This document shows, one piece after another, positions 26,837 through 36,186 of a stretch of 64,000 bases of DNA. Source of the stretch: Alicyclobacillaceae bacterium (GTDB lineage: Bacteria > Bacillota > Bacilli > Kyrpidiales > Kyrpidiaceae); contig JASBVN010000005.1 of NCBI GenBank assembly GCA_029961045.1, positions 1-64,000 of the forward strand. Reading direction: 5' to 3'. A model generated the notes under the pieces. It ran no database searches. It was given only the letters and a program-made list of their open reading frames with translations, and was not told where the DNA came from. The stretch's first letter is position 1, and the number at the start of each line of letters is the position of its first letter. The position numbers and the translations under genes are program-made.

Positions 26837-27381
26837 GGTTCCGGCTCTCCCGGAGGGCCGAAAAACCACCAAACGGCCGCCACGGACGCCAACGCGCTGA
26901 TCAAATCCGACAGCAGCCCCACCTTCAGAGCGTACCGGATGCGGCGAATTCCCACGCTGCCGAAATAAACCGTCAGAACGTACAGAGTGGTGTCGGTGCT
27001 TCCCTGGACGACGGACGCCACCCGTCCCGTCCAGGAATCCGGACCATGGGTGCGAAAAAGGTCGATCATAAAAGACAGCGATCCGGTTCCGGAGATGGGA
27101 CGGAGGAGCATCATGGGTAGAACATCCGCCGGAACCCATCTCGAAATCCAGGGAGATGCCCAGCCGACCAACCCTTCCAACGCCCCGGAATCCCGGAACA
27201 CCCGAACGGCTACCATCATCCCTACTAAATGCGGGATGATGTTGACCGCCGTGCCGAAACCGTCCTTGGCTCCGTCGATAAAGGCTTCGTAAACCGGGAC
27301 CCGGCGGACGGCCGCCCACAAGGCGGTTCCCACCAAGAAACACGGAAGCAGCCAATTGGACAACAGGTGTACCGCCGTCAT
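26833..27381 (-). CDS. spmB: spore maturation protein B
   Basis: 182 residues, a polytopic membrane protein of the SpmA/SpmB (nucleoside-recognition, Gate domain) type, with blocks VPVYEAFIDGAKDGFGTAVNIIPHLVGMMVAV and RPISGTGSLSFMIDLF, and GSTDTTLYVLTVYFGSVGIRR. Needed for spore core dehydration in Bacillus. ATG 27381 overlaps the spmA stop (ATGA). Confidence 0.92.
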   Translation of the reverse strand: MTAVHLLSNWLLPCFLVGTALWAAVRRVPVYEAFIDGAKDGFGTAVNIIPHLVGMMVAVRVFRDSGALEGLVGWASPWISRWVPADVLPMMLLRPISGTGSLSFMIDLFRTHGPDSWTGRVASVVQGSTDTTLYVLTVYFGSVGIRRIRYALKVGLLSDLISALASVAAVWWFFGPPGEPEP

Positions 27382-27965
27382 TTTCCCCGCCGCTCCCTGC
27401 GCCGATAGAACCGGTCGAGGAGGACCGCCGACACCGTACCGACGGCGGTGGCCACAGCCGCAGCCGGGAGAATATCGGTCGGCTGGGCCGACCCGTACTG
27501 CAAGCGCAATGCGATCACCGTGGTGGGAAGGAGAGTCAGGCTCGCGGTGTTCAGGGCGAGGAGAGTGCACATGGCGTCGCTGGCCCGCTCCTTGTCTGGA
27601 TTGAGCTCTTGGAGTTCGCGCATCGCTTTCAGTCCCAACGGCGTCGCCGCATTGCCGAGCCCCAGAAGGTTGGCGCTCATATTCGCCAAAATCGATCCCA
27701 TGGCCGGGTGATCCGGCGGTACAGAGGGAAAAAGCCACCGGGCAACCGGGCGCAACACCCGCGCCAAAGCGGCGACCAACCCGGCCTCTTCCGCAATGCG
27801 CATCACGCCGAGCCAAAACACGAGAATGCTGATGAGGCCGAGGGCGACGGCCACCCCCTCTTCGGCCCCCTTCAACAGGCTCCGGGTGACCACCTCGATA
27901 CGGCCCTGCATCGCCGCGACAAAAAACCCCGACACCAACATGGCGAGCCAAAGGACGCTGACCAC
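27378..27965 (-). CDS. spmA: spore maturation protein A
   Basis: 195 residues, polytopic, with the family blocks LKGAEEGVAVALGLISILVFWLGVMRIAEEAGL and ANMSANLLGLGNAATPLGLKAM. Works with SpmB in spore dehydration. Start is GTG 27965 behind AGGAGAGGGGAG. It follows dacB as in Bacillus. Confidence 0.92.
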   Translation of the reverse strand: MVSVLWLAMLVSGFFVAAMQGRIEVVTRSLLKGAEEGVAVALGLISILVFWLGVMRIAEEAGLVAALARVLRPVARWLFPSVPPDHPAMGSILANMSANLLGLGNAATPLGLKAMRELQELNPDKERASDAMCTLLALNTASLTLLPTTVIALRLQYGSAQPTDILPAAAVATAVGTVSAVLLDRFYRRRERRGK

Positions 27966-28023
27966 CGGCTCTCTCCCCTCTCCTGGTCTCTCTTTCCCCT
28001 GGCCCCTTTCCGGGGGAATGCCC

Positions 28024-29142
28024 TCAACCCAGCCAGCCCAAAGGATCCCACCAGGGCCTCCGGACCGCCGCTTCCAGTGCGACCGCCGGGTACCGGTACG
28101 CCTCGTCCCCCACCGTTACTTCCAGTTCTCCCAAGCGGTCCCCCCGCGACACCGGCGCCCGAACCGACGAAGGCAGCCGGAACCGGGCGGAAAGGAATTC
28201 ATCCCCTCGCACGGGAAACCGCCTCGGGCCGTCCACCGTGACGCGGATACTTTCGGCCCTCCCCTTTCGCACAGACACAGATGTTTCCCCCGGGACGGGA
28301 ATCCACCGGTAGGCGCGAAAGGCGTAATCGAGCAGCCGGGCGGAATCCTTCCAGTCGGACGGATCGTCCAGCACCACCGCCACCACGCGGCGGCCGTCCC
28401 GGGTCGCCGAAGAGGCCAAACACCGGCCTGCCTTTTTCGTGTACCCCGTCTTTACCCCGTCGGCACCGGGGTACTGCCAAAGCATTTTGTTCTTGTTTCG
28501 CAGCGACCGGTCCCACGGCTCTCCCGGCCAGGGCATCCGGTAATACCGGGTGGAGACGATTTTCGCAAACTCCGGATTTTTCAACGCTCGGGCGGTCAAC
28601 CGGGCCAGATCGGCAGGGGAAGCTCCGTGACCCGGCGCGTCGAGGCCGTGGGGATTGGCAAAATACATATTCCGCAGACCGAGTTCCCGAACTTTCCGGT
28701 TCATCAACTCGGCGAACTTTTCTTCGGAACCGGAGAGGTGTTCGGCCACAGCCACGGCGGCATCATTCCCCGAGCGCAACATCATCGCATACACCAGGTC
28801 CCGGAGCTTGTACCGTTCTCCGGCTTTCAAGTAGACGGACGATCCCTCTTTCCCGGCCGCCCGCGGACTGACGGTGACCCATTCGTCCAACCTCCCGGAT
28901 TCCACCGCGATCCAACCGGTCACGATCTTGGTCAGACTGGCGATCGGCAAAATCCGATCCCCCTCTTTGGCGTACAGCACCCGGCCGCTGTCCACGTCCA
29001 CCACTGCCGCGCCCCGGGCGGCGATATCCGGAGGAGCCGGGACAGCCGCCGGACCCTCCGCCCGGGACGCCCGAACCCCTGCCGGGAAGCTGGATACGAC
29101 AACCGCGACCATCCACAACCAGAGGACGAGTTTACGGACCAT
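28024..29142 (-). CDS. dacB: D-alanyl-D-alanine carboxypeptidase (DacB type)
   Basis: Low-molecular-weight PBP that trims stem peptides of spore cortex peptidoglycan. 372 residues from ATG 29142 behind GCAGGAGG, with a signal peptide (about 1-25), S11 catalytic motifs SLTK (Ser69-Lys72), SGN (124-126) and KTGYT (231-235), then a beta-rich C-terminal domain. No C-terminal membrane anchor of classic type is clear. The dacB-spmA-spmB order is that of Bacillus and supports the sporulation assignment. Confidence 0.9.
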   Translation of the reverse strand: MVRKLVLWLWMVAVVVSSFPAGVRASRAEGPAAVPAPPDIAARGAAVVDVDSGRVLYAKEGDRILPIASLTKIVTGWIAVESGRLDEWVTVSPRAAGKEGSSVYLKAGERYKLRDLVYAMMLRSGNDAAVAVAEHLSGSEEKFAELMNRKVRELGLRNMYFANPHGLDAPGHGASPADLARLTARALKNPEFAKIVSTRYYRMPWPGEPWDRSLRNKNKMLWQYPGADGVKTGYTKKAGRCLASSATRDGRRVVAVVLDDPSDWKDSARLLDYAFRAYRWIPVPGETSVSVRKGRAESIRVTVDGPRRFPVRGDEFLSARFRLPSSVRAPVSRGDRLGELEVTVGDEAYRYPAVALEAAVRRPWWDPLGWLG

Positions 29143-29204
29143 GTCGACCTCCTGCGCTGCTATGTTTATGCGCCACCGCCGCTCCGTACTCCAGCCCGTC
29201 TCAT

Positions 29205-29231
29205 GAAAAACGCAGGAGCCGCAACTCCTGC
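29205..29231 (-). terminator. intrinsic terminator after ytfJ
   Basis: GCAGGAG (29212-29218) pairs perfectly with CTCCTGC (29225-29231), followed on the minus strand by GTTTTTC. It separates the scpAB-ytfIJ transcript from dacB-spmAB. Confidence 0.8.
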
Positions 29232-29267
29232 GGAACCGCACGGGCCCAGGGTATTCATTTCCGGACC

Positions 29268-29705
29268 TTACAGAGTCGTATTCGGCGCCTGATGAGCGGT
29301 GGGAGTGGCCGCCGTCTTCTGACCGACCAACGTTTGGATGCGGTCGATGAGGGAGGGGGCCATTTCGATGAGCCGGTCATACAGTGGATGGGGCGCCTGG
29401 GTGGAGAGGATTTTGACGTTGCCCCGGCTGACGACCAGAAACCCGATCGGCGTGATCGACACCCCTCCGCCGGCACCGCCTCCGAAGGGCAAACTGTCCG
29501 TCCCCTGAACTTCGCCGGGTTTGGCTCCTTCGGCTTCGAATTCGCTCCCCCCGGCCGCAAAACCGAACCCCACCCTGGAAATGGGGAGAATCACCGTGCC
29601 GTCCGGTGTCTCGACGGGATCTCCGATGATGGTGTTGACATCCACCATGTCGCGCAAATGCTCCATCGCCGTCTGCATCAAACTCTTGATCGGGTGCTCC
29701 GCCAC
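29268..29705 (-). CDS. ytfJ: GerW-family sporulation protein YtfJ
   Basis: 145 residues from GTG 29705, behind AAGGAGGG; a longer frame to 29723 includes this site. The family signatures DVNTIIGDPVETPDGTVILPISRV and GFGFAAGGSEF, then GGGAGGGVSITPIGFLVV, are present. YtfJ is a forespore-expressed protein affecting germination. The start lies inside the 3' end of ytfI, overlapping by 28 bp. Confidence 0.9.
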   Translation of the reverse strand: MAEHPIKSLMQTAMEHLRDMVDVNTIIGDPVETPDGTVILPISRVGFGFAAGGSEFEAEGAKPGEVQGTDSLPFGGGAGGGVSITPIGFLVVSRGNVKILSTQAPHPLYDRLIEMAPSLIDRIQTLVGQKTAATPTAHQAPNTTL

Positions 29706-30304
29706 AAAAGGCCCTCCTTCCACAGCGCAATTGCCAGCGATACCCCTGCGCCGATAGCCTGCCCAACCCGGAACTGGGCTATACTGTCCACGTCAATCTC
29801 CACGATCCTCAGATCGAACACCGGCCTCACCCGGGCCACCGGCCGGCACAAGCGCACCCGGGTTCCCAAGGCGGCCGCGAACCCATAAAAAAAAGACCAG
29901 AAAATGCCCGCGAGAACCCCCGTCAGAACCGCATCGCCGGTTCCAAACCGAAGATCCGTGTGCCATTTTCTGATCGTCACCCTGCGCAAAAAGCGCTGCA
30001 CCGACCGCCGGAGGTTTCGGTGCCGGCGCCACAGGCGCCACCACCCGGCCACCTCCGGCACCAGGTCCGGCCGGCCCTCGGGATCCCTCCAAGAGGCGAT
30101 CCCCCTCCCGGAATCGGGGACACCCGCACCGCCCCGCCACACCCACCGCTTGTGCACCATGCCCCACAGCCACCGAACTTCCACGATGGTCCGGCTCCGG
30201 CTCTCCCTTCGCCGGTAGAGCACGCGAACCCGGACCGGCGACAACAACAGAAAAAGAACCGCCGCCGCGACCAGGATGACCGCTGCCATGGACACCATCA
30301 CCAT
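29678..30304 (-). CDS. ytfI: DUF2953 membrane protein (YtfI-like)
   Basis: 208 residues: an N-terminal transmembrane segment (about 4-24), a basic Trp-rich middle, and a C-terminal region with FGTGDAVLTGVLAGIFWSFF and a further hydrophobic stretch, as in DUF2953. It precedes ytfJ as in many sporeformers. ATG 30304 follows AGGAGG. Function unknown. Confidence 0.8.
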   Translation of the reverse strand: MVMVSMAAVILVAAAVLFLLLSPVRVRVLYRRRESRSRTIVEVRWLWGMVHKRWVWRGGAGVPDSGRGIASWRDPEGRPDLVPEVAGWWRLWRRHRNLRRSVQRFLRRVTIRKWHTDLRFGTGDAVLTGVLAGIFWSFFYGFAAALGTRVRLCRPVARVRPVFDLRIVEIDVDSIAQFRVGQAIGAGVSLAIALWKEGLLWRSTRSRV

Positions 30305-30343
30305 GAGACGAGCCTCCTACCGGAACTCACTCCTAATGTTCCC

Positions 30344-30931
30344 TCAATCGCCGTTTTCATCCCCCCGAACATTTTCCTCCGCGGAGGATTCCGGCCGGGC
30401 AAACAGGAACAACTCGCCCTCTCCCGGCCGTTCCTCCCATTCCGGGGAAGGCAGATCCTCCAAATCCCTAAATCCGAAATATTCCAAAAAATATTTCGTC
30501 GTCGCATACAAAATCGGTCGCCCCGGTCCATCCGCGCGGCCGGCTTCCCGGACCAGGCCCCTCCCCAACAAGGTGGCCAGCGCCCGGTCGGACTTCACCC
30601 CCCGAATCTCTTCGATTTCCATCCTCGTCACCGGTTGCCTGTAGGCGATGATCGCCAAGGTCTCCAGGGCCGCCTGAGACAGCGGCGGGACCTTCGGCAC
30701 CTCGCTCATCCGTTCCAGGTACGGAGCGTGTTCCGGCGCCGTCGTCAATTGATACGCCCGTTGAACCCTGCGAAGCCGAATCCCCCTCCCCTGCCGCTGA
30801 AGGTCTTCGCCCAAAGCGTCACACAGGGACTGAACTTCCCATACGGGCAAGCCCGTGTACTCGGCCAACTGCTCCGCCGTCAGCCCCTCGTCGCCCGCTG
30901 CAAACAAGAGACCTTCAATCACCGCCATCAT
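30344..30931 (-). CDS. scpB: segregation and condensation protein B
   Basis: 195 residues, the winged-helix kite subunit of the SMC condensin. Blocks IEGLLFAAGDEGLTAEQLAEYTG and LSQAALETLAIIAYRQPVTRMEIEEIRGV are typical. Overlaps scpA by 17 bp. The C-terminal acidic tail is ordinary for the family. Confidence 0.94.
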   Translation of the reverse strand: MMAVIEGLLFAAGDEGLTAEQLAEYTGLPVWEVQSLCDALGEDLQRQGRGIRLRRVQRAYQLTTAPEHAPYLERMSEVPKVPPLSQAALETLAIIAYRQPVTRMEIEEIRGVKSDRALATLLGRGLVREAGRADGPGRPILYATTKYFLEYFGFRDLEDLPSPEWEERPGEGELFLFARPESSAEENVRGDENGD

Positions 30932-31676
30932 CGGATTGGCCTTCAGTCCGCTCGCCCCCTTTCCTCCAAAAAATCCAGATCTCCCCGAACACTTTTTCCT
31001 GAACGCAGCGGACCCGGCGGTTTTTCATGAGTTCCAGAACCGCCAGCAGGGTGACCACGATATGGGCCCGGTCTCTCCGGGAACCGAGAATCTCCCGAAA
31101 CGTCATGCCGCCCTTTCTCCGCAGCAGTGAAGCCACCTGATCCGCTCGGGCTTCAACGCTCAGTTCCTCCCGGTCCACCCGCACCGCTGGGGTCTCGGCA
31201 AAAGCTCGCCACAGCACATGCCGAAACGCCTCAGCTAACGCGTCGGGAGACGCCTGCGGCCCGCGGGGAGGCTGAAACTCGCCCGAGGCTCGCGAAGGAG
31301 GCCGCGTCCACACCCGCTCCCGGGTGCGTTCCAATTCCCCGAAAATAGCCGCCAACCGTTTAAACGTCTGGTATTCCACAAGCCGCCTCGCCAAGGCGAG
31401 ACGGGGATCGTCCGCCTCCTCTTCCCCTCCTTCCCCGTCCTTGGACGGCCTTGGCAACAGCATGCGGCTCTTGATTTCGAGAAGCCGGGCCGCCATGACC
31501 AGAAATTCACTGGCGATTTCCAAAGAAAGTTCCTGCATCTGCCTCAGATACCCGAGATACTGTTCCGTTACTTCCGCAATCGGAATATCCCAAATGTCCA
31601 ATTTGCGCGTTTCGATCAAATGCAGCAACAAATCCAGCGGCCCTTCGAAGGAATTGAGGCGGATCGCATACGCCAT
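30915..31676 (-). CDS. scpA: segregation and condensation protein A
   Basis: 253 residues, the kleisin subunit of SMC-ScpAB. Start is ATG 31676, which aligns exactly with known ScpA N-termini (MAYAIRLNSFEGPLDLLLHL) and overlaps the stop of the M50 peptidase gene; ATG 31682 is two codons upstream. The C-terminal winged helix carries VVTLLAVLELMKNRRVRCVQ. Confidence 0.94.
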   Translation of the reverse strand: MAYAIRLNSFEGPLDLLLHLIETRKLDIWDIPIAEVTEQYLGYLRQMQELSLEIASEFLVMAARLLEIKSRMLLPRPSKDGEGGEEEADDPRLALARRLVEYQTFKRLAAIFGELERTRERVWTRPPSRASGEFQPPRGPQASPDALAEAFRHVLWRAFAETPAVRVDREELSVEARADQVASLLRRKGGMTFREILGSRRDRAHIVVTLLAVLELMKNRRVRCVQEKVFGEIWIFWRKGGERTEGQSDDGGD

Positions 31677-32326
31677 CACCATCCCGCCCCCGCGAAGGGA
31701 TTTCCGGTCAGCGCCATAAATATCCGCATTCCGCCCTGTACCCAGGGGGTGATGACGTAATGGCCCAGGGGCGTCAACACCAGCAACAACAAGAGGAAAG
31801 GACCGACCGTCGCAAAGGTTCGCCATGCGTCGCCCATCCTCCGGGACGCCGCCAGTTCGAGCAAGCGGCCGCCGTCCAGCGGAGGAACGGGAAACAGATT
31901 GAACAGGGCGAGCACGACGTTGATGTACACCGAATAAAGAAAGGTTTTGTACCAAAAGATCCCCAACAACCCCTGCAACGACAACACCCAGACGTCCACG
32001 GCCTTCCAGAGCAAGACCAACAACAGGGCCACCGCCACGTTGGCCGCCGGCCCCGCGGCATACACGGCCGCCAGCGCCCAAGGCCGCCTCCGGAACACCA
32101 GGGGATCGATGGGCACCGGTTTGGCCCATCCGAAAGGACCGAACAAAATCAATAACAGACCGATGGGATCGATGTGGGAAATCGGGTTCAGGGTCAGGCG
32201 CCCCGCCCGTCGGGGCGTCGAATCCCCGAAGCGGTCGGCGGTCCACCCGTGGGCCAATTCATGAAAGACGATGGCGATCAAAAAAGCGATGATCCGAAAA
32301 ATCAAGTCTTCGCTGTCCCAGAGCAC
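31676..32326 (-). CDS. site-2-protease-like M50 metallopeptidase (YwhC type)
   Basis: 216 residues, with about five transmembrane segments. The zinc site HELAHGW (near 22) and the second motif NLFPVPPLDGGR (near 140) are intact, so it should be active. Small YwhC-type intramembrane proteases of this form commonly precede scpA in Firmicutes; the substrate is unknown. Start is GTG 32326 behind AGAGGTG. Confidence 0.85.
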   Translation of the reverse strand: MLWDSEDLIFRIIAFLIAIVFHELAHGWTADRFGDSTPRRAGRLTLNPISHIDPIGLLLILFGPFGWAKPVPIDPLVFRRRPWALAAVYAAGPAANVAVALLLVLLWKAVDVWVLSLQGLLGIFWYKTFLYSVYINVVLALFNLFPVPPLDGGRLLELAASRRMGDAWRTFATVGPFLLLLLVLTPLGHYVITPWVQGGMRIFMALTGNPFAGAGW

Positions 32327-32348
32327 ACCGACACCTCTTCTCCCGTCT

Positions 32349-32819
32349 TCACCCCGGCAACCGGCGGATCAAATCGGCCATTTCAATCGCCGTCACCGCC
32401 GCCTCCCAGCCCTTGTTCCCCGCTTTGGTGCCGGCCCGTTCCAACGCCTGCTCGATGGTGTCGGTGGTCAAGACACCGAAAATCACCGGCACCCCGGTTT
32501 TCAGAGCCGCCGCCGCCACCCCCTTGGCCGCCTCCCCGGCGACATACTCAAAATGGGGAGTCGCCCCCCGGATCACGGCGCCGATCGCGATCACCGCCTC
32601 GTACCGGCCAGACGCCGCCATCTTTTGAGCCGCCAGGGGGATCTCAAAAGCCCCGGGCACCCACGCGACGTCTACATCTTCGTCCCGAGCCCCGTGCCTC
32701 CGCAAAGCGTGAAGCGCCCCCTCCAGCAACTGCCCGGTGATCAATTCGTTGAATCGAGCCGCCACAATGCCGAACCGCATCCCTTCGGCCACTAAACTTC
32801 CTTCGTATACGCGTCCCAT
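32349..32819 (-). CDS. ribH: 6,7-dimethyl-8-ribityllumazine synthase
   Basis: 156 residues. Joins the ribitylamino-uracil and dihydroxybutanone phosphate to the lumazine. Motifs [53 protein letters not shown] and [28 protein letters not shown] are complete. Last gene of ribD-ribE-ribBA-ribH under the FMN riboswitch. Confidence 0.96.
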   Translation of the reverse strand: MGRVYEGSLVAEGMRFGIVAARFNELITGQLLEGALHALRRHGARDEDVDVAWVPGAFEIPLAAQKMAASGRYEAVIAIGAVIRGATPHFEYVAGEAAKGVAAAALKTGVPVIFGVLTTDTIEQALERAGTKAGNKGWEAAVTAIEMADLIRRLPG

Positions 32820-32838
32820 AGCCGTCCCCCCGAGGGTG

Positions 32839-34035
32839 TCACAGATTCAAATAATGTCCCAGTTTGACCTTTTTCGTCCGGAGGTATCCGATGTTCTCCT
32901 CGGTAGCCGGAACCTGAAGGGGTACCACCTCGACCACCTCGAGGCCGTGTCCCTCCAACCCCTTGATTTTGCGCGGATTGTTGGTCAACAGCCGCAATTT
33001 GGTGACACCCAGATCGTGCAAAATTTGGGCTCCAATGCCATAATCCCGCAAATCGGGGGGAAATCCCAATTTCTCATTGGCCTCCACCGTATCGTACCCT
33101 TGCTCCTGAAGGGCATACGCCCGGATTTTGTTCACGAGGCCGATGCCGCGCCCCTCCTGACGCATGTACAATAACACGCCGGAACCGTTTTGTTCAATCT
33201 GCCGGAGCGCCGCCGACAACTGCGGGCCGCAGTCGCACCGATGGGATCCGAACACATCCCCCGTCAGGCATTCGGAATGCACCCGGACGAGAACCGGCTC
33301 TCCGGGGCGGATCGAACCTTTTACCAAGGCGATGTGTTCTTTCTCGTCCAAAGTGTCGGTATATACGATGGCCCGGAACATTCCGTAATCGGTGGGCAGA
33401 TCGGCCTCCGCCCGGCGCTCGATCAATTTTTCCCTTTCTTTCCGGTAACGGATCAGATCGGCGATGGTGATCATTTTCAAGCCGTGGCGGCGCGCCACCT
33501 CGGCGAGATCCGGCACCCGCGCCATCGTGCCGTCTTCCTTCAATACTTCGCAAATGACCCCGGCCGGGTAGGCACCGGCCAACCGGGCGAGATCCACCGC
33601 CGCTTCGGTGTGTCCGGCACGGCGCAACACCCCCCCGGGTTTGGCCACCAACGGGAAAATATGCCCCGGCCTCCGGAAGTCTTCCGGCCGGCTGTCCGGA
33701 TCGATCAGCGCCTTTACGGTCAAAGCCCGTTCGTAAGCGGAAATTCCGGTGGTCGTACCGCGGCGGACGTCCACCGAAACGGTGAACGCCGTGCCGTGAA
33801 CATCGGTGTTGTTCCACACCATCGGATCGAGTGCCAATTCCCGCGCCCGCTCTTCGGTGATCGGCACACAGACGAGCCCGCGCCCGTGGGTGATCATGAA
33901 GTTGATGATCTCCGGAGTCGCATGCTCCGCCAGCGCCACAAAATCCCCTTCATTTTCCCGGTTTTCGTCGTCCACCACAATGACGACGCGGCCTTTTCGC
34001 AATTCTTCGATCGCTTCTTCAATGGGCGCAAACAT
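32839..34035 (-). CDS. ribBA: bifunctional 3,4-dihydroxy-2-butanone 4-phosphate synthase / GTP cyclohydrolase II
   Basis: 398 residues. The N-terminal RibB half ([40 protein letters not shown]) makes dihydroxybutanone phosphate. The C-terminal RibA half has the zinc cysteines in [20 protein letters not shown] and [13 protein letters not shown] and opens GTP to start the pathway. ATG 34035 follows GGAGGAGAC. Confidence 0.96.
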   Translation of the reverse strand: MFAPIEEAIEELRKGRVVIVVDDENRENEGDFVALAEHATPEIINFMITHGRGLVCVPITEERARELALDPMVWNNTDVHGTAFTVSVDVRRGTTTGISAYERALTVKALIDPDSRPEDFRRPGHIFPLVAKPGGVLRRAGHTEAAVDLARLAGAYPAGVICEVLKEDGTMARVPDLAEVARRHGLKMITIADLIRYRKEREKLIERRAEADLPTDYGMFRAIVYTDTLDEKEHIALVKGSIRPGEPVLVRVHSECLTGDVFGSHRCDCGPQLSAALRQIEQNGSGVLLYMRQEGRGIGLVNKIRAYALQEQGYDTVEANEKLGFPPDLRDYGIGAQILHDLGVTKLRLLTNNPRKIKGLEGHGLEVVEVVPLQVPATEENIGYLRTKKVKLGHYLNL

Positions 34036-34053
34036 GTTTCGTCTCCTCCGTTC

Positions 34054-34665
34054 TCATGACTCGTTCCCCGGCGGTCCGGAACAACCCAACAGGCGCTCCA
34101 CATACCTGGCCACCAGATCCACTTCTAAATTGACGGGATCTCCCGGATGTCGCAGGCCGAGCGTGGTCTGTTGCAAGGTATGCGGAATCACCGCTGCGCA
34201 AAAACCTTCTTCCGTCACCGACGCCACCGTCAAACTGACTCCGTCGACGGCTATAGAACCCTTCCGTGCGATGTACCGCCGCAGATCCCCGGGGACGCCG
34301 AATTCGAATACGACGGAATTTCCTTCCGGCCGCCGGCCCCGGACCTGCCCCACGCCGTCGACGTGTCCTGCCACAAAGTGACCGCCGAACCGGCCCCCGG
34401 CCGGTAGCGCCCTCTCCAAGTTCACCGGAACGCCCGGGCGCACCGCGGACAAGGTGGTCCGGCGCAAGGTCTCCGCCACCACATCGGCGCCAAAGGCGTC
34501 CGGGAAAAGTGAAACCACCGTCAAACACACCCCGTTGACGGCGATGCTGTCCCCTACCCGGGTATCTTCCAACACGGATCGGGCCTCTACGACGATGCGC
34601 ACCCCCTGGTCCCCGGGAATCACGTCTCGAATTCGCCCCATTTCCTCAATGATGCCCGTAAACAT
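34054..34665 (-). CDS. ribE: riboflavin synthase, alpha subunit
   Basis: 203 residues from ATG 34665 ([12 protein letters not shown]); the open frame upstream lies in the 3' end of ribD. Two lumazine-binding barrels, each with the [14 protein letters not shown] / [14 protein letters not shown] pattern and the conserved [12 protein letters not shown]. It dismutates two lumazines into riboflavin. Overlaps ribD by 20 bp. Confidence 0.95.
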   Translation of the reverse strand: MFTGIIEEMGRIRDVIPGDQGVRIVVEARSVLEDTRVGDSIAVNGVCLTVVSLFPDAFGADVVAETLRRTTLSAVRPGVPVNLERALPAGGRFGGHFVAGHVDGVGQVRGRRPEGNSVVFEFGVPGDLRRYIARKGSIAVDGVSLTVASVTEEGFCAAVIPHTLQQTTLGLRHPGDPVNLEVDLVARYVERLLGCSGPPGNES

Positions 34666-35779
34666 CCCCTTCACCTGCCCCTTCTCCCGGGTAACGAACC
34701 AAGGCGTCGACTTTCCAATCCTTCCCGATTCGCTCCACGCTTCGAATATCCAGGGAAACGGCCTCGCCGAGCCGTTCGACCCCCCGGCCTGCAAAAGCCG
34801 GAATTCCTTCGCCGCACAGCAATTTCGGAGCTAGATAAAGCAAAACCTGGTCGACCAAACCCGCCCGTAGAAAGCTGCCCTGTACCTTCCCCCCGGCTTC
34901 GAGTAAAACGTAGCACACCCCCCGCTCGGCAAGGCGCCGCAGCACCGCGGCGGGATCCACCCCGCCGCCGGCCTCCGGGAAGGTCCATACTTCCACGCCC
35001 CGACTGCGCAACATTTCCGCCCGGGCGGGATCGGCGCCTTCCAGACAACACACCACCGTCGGCGCCTCGGATACATCGAGGATTTTGGCGGCATCCGGGA
35101 TGCGCAGGCGAGAATCCAGGACCACCCGCACCGGATGCCCTCCTCTCGGGGGCACCGCCCGCGCCGTGAGAAGCGGATCATCGGCCAAAACGGTGCCGAT
35201 CCCCGTGATGATGGCGTCCACCTCCGCCCGAATCCGGTGGACGTCCCGCCGGGCCTCCTCACCGGTGATCCACCGGCTGTCCCCCGCCCAGGTCGCAATG
35301 TGCCCGTCCAGGGTCATCCCCGCCTTACCGGTCACCCAGGGTCTCCCGTCCACGACCCGGCGGAGGAATCCCCGGTTGAGCTCCCGCGCCTCCTTCTCGA
35401 GGACGCCGACATCCACCGCAATCCCCGCCTCGCGGAGGCGGGCAATTCCCCGGCCGGACACGCGGGGATCGGGGTCGACCATCGCCACCACGACCCGGGC
35501 GATTCCGTGCTCGATCAATGCCCGGGTGCATGGAGGAGTCCGCCCGTGGTGATCGCACGGTTCCAAGGTGACGTACATGACCGCCCCCCGCGCCCGCTCT
35601 CCCGCCATGCGAAGGGCGTGAATCTCGGCATGCGGGCCCCCGGCCCGCAAATGGGCGCCTTGTCCGACGATCTCCCCGTCCCGGACGACCACGGCCCCCA
35701 CCAAGGGATTCGGGCTCGTCTGGCCCCGGGCCGACTCCGCCAGGCGCAGCGCCCACCGCATCCACTCTTCGTCGGTCAA
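34646..35779 (-). CDS. ribD: bifunctional diaminohydroxyphosphoribosylaminopyrimidine deaminase / reductase
   Basis: 377 residues. The N-terminal zinc deaminase shows GPHAEIHAL and YVTLEPCDHHGRTPPCT; the C-terminal reductase begins near 150 (KAGMTLDGHIA) and includes SRWITGEEARRDVHRIRAEVDAIITGIGTVLADDP. Start is TTG 35779 behind GGGAGGGAAGG. First gene of the rib operon. Confidence 0.95.
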   Translation of the reverse strand: MTDEEWMRWALRLAESARGQTSPNPLVGAVVVRDGEIVGQGAHLRAGGPHAEIHALRMAGERARGAVMYVTLEPCDHHGRTPPCTRALIEHGIARVVVAMVDPDPRVSGRGIARLREAGIAVDVGVLEKEARELNRGFLRRVVDGRPWVTGKAGMTLDGHIATWAGDSRWITGEEARRDVHRIRAEVDAIITGIGTVLADDPLLTARAVPPRGGHPVRVVLDSRLRIPDAAKILDVSEAPTVVCCLEGADPARAEMLRSRGVEVWTFPEAGGGVDPAAVLRRLAERGVCYVLLEAGGKVQGSFLRAGLVDQVLLYLAPKLLCGEGIPAFAGRGVERLGEAVSLDIRSVERIGKDWKVDALVRYPGEGAGEGDVYGHH

Positions 35780-35795
35780 ATCCTTCCCTCCCCAT

Positions 35796-35830
35796 CAAAA
35801 AAGGCCTTGGAACATATTTCCTCCAAGGCC
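35796..35830 (-). terminator. FMN riboswitch terminator
   Basis: GGCCTTGGA (35803-35811) pairs perfectly with TCCAAGGCC (35822-35830), followed on the minus strand by TTTTTTG. It lies between the aptamer and the ribD start, where an FMN-bound aptamer would favour termination. Confidence 0.9.
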
Positions 35831-35896
35831 CGAAATCCGCGCAAAAACACACTCCCGTGGGGCGCCGCGCACCGATGCCGCGGTCCCCGCCGCTTT

Positions 35897-36040
35897 CCTT
35901 CTCCCATCCGGACTGTACCGTCGGTACTGGAATTTCACCAGTTCCTGCGAACCGGACGCACCGGATCGCTCGTGGACTTCGCCTTTCGGCGTCACCACCG
36001 GTCGGGAATTGGAGACGCTCTCCTCACCCTGCCCTGAAGG
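35897..36040 (-). promoter_or_regulatory. FMN riboswitch (RFN element)
   Basis: The minus strand carries the conserved RFN blocks in order: CTTCAGGGCAGGGTG, ATTCCCGACCGGTGGT, GATCCGGT, GAACTGGTGAAATTCC, AGTACCGACGGTACAGTCC and GGATGGGAGAAGG. FMN binding should repress ribDE-BA-H by the terminator downstream. Confidence 0.97.
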
Positions 36041-36065
36041 AAATCCCCTGTTAAGTTTGTTCTTA

Positions 36066-36095
36066 AGTATACCCCTCCCCATATCTTGCTGTAAA
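36066..36095 (-). promoter_or_regulatory. sigma-A promoter of the rib operon
   Basis: Minus-strand TTTACA (36090-36095), an 18-bp spacer and TATACT (36066-36071), just upstream of the FMN aptamer. Confidence 0.75.
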
Positions 36096-36121
36096 GCGCG
36101 TGTCGGAAACACCGGAGCCTG

Positions 36122-36150
36122 TTGCACACCGTTTGACCTTGTACTAGAAT
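36122..36150 (+). promoter_or_regulatory. candidate promoter of the dacF-like gene
   Basis: TTGCAC (36122-36127), a 17-bp spacer and TAGAAT (36145-36150). This is sigma-A-like; no clear forespore sigma signature was seen, although dacF of Bacillus is forespore-expressed. Confidence 0.5.
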
Positions 36151-36186
36151 ACCAATATGTTGTGTGTCAAGGGGCGGACCAGCGCG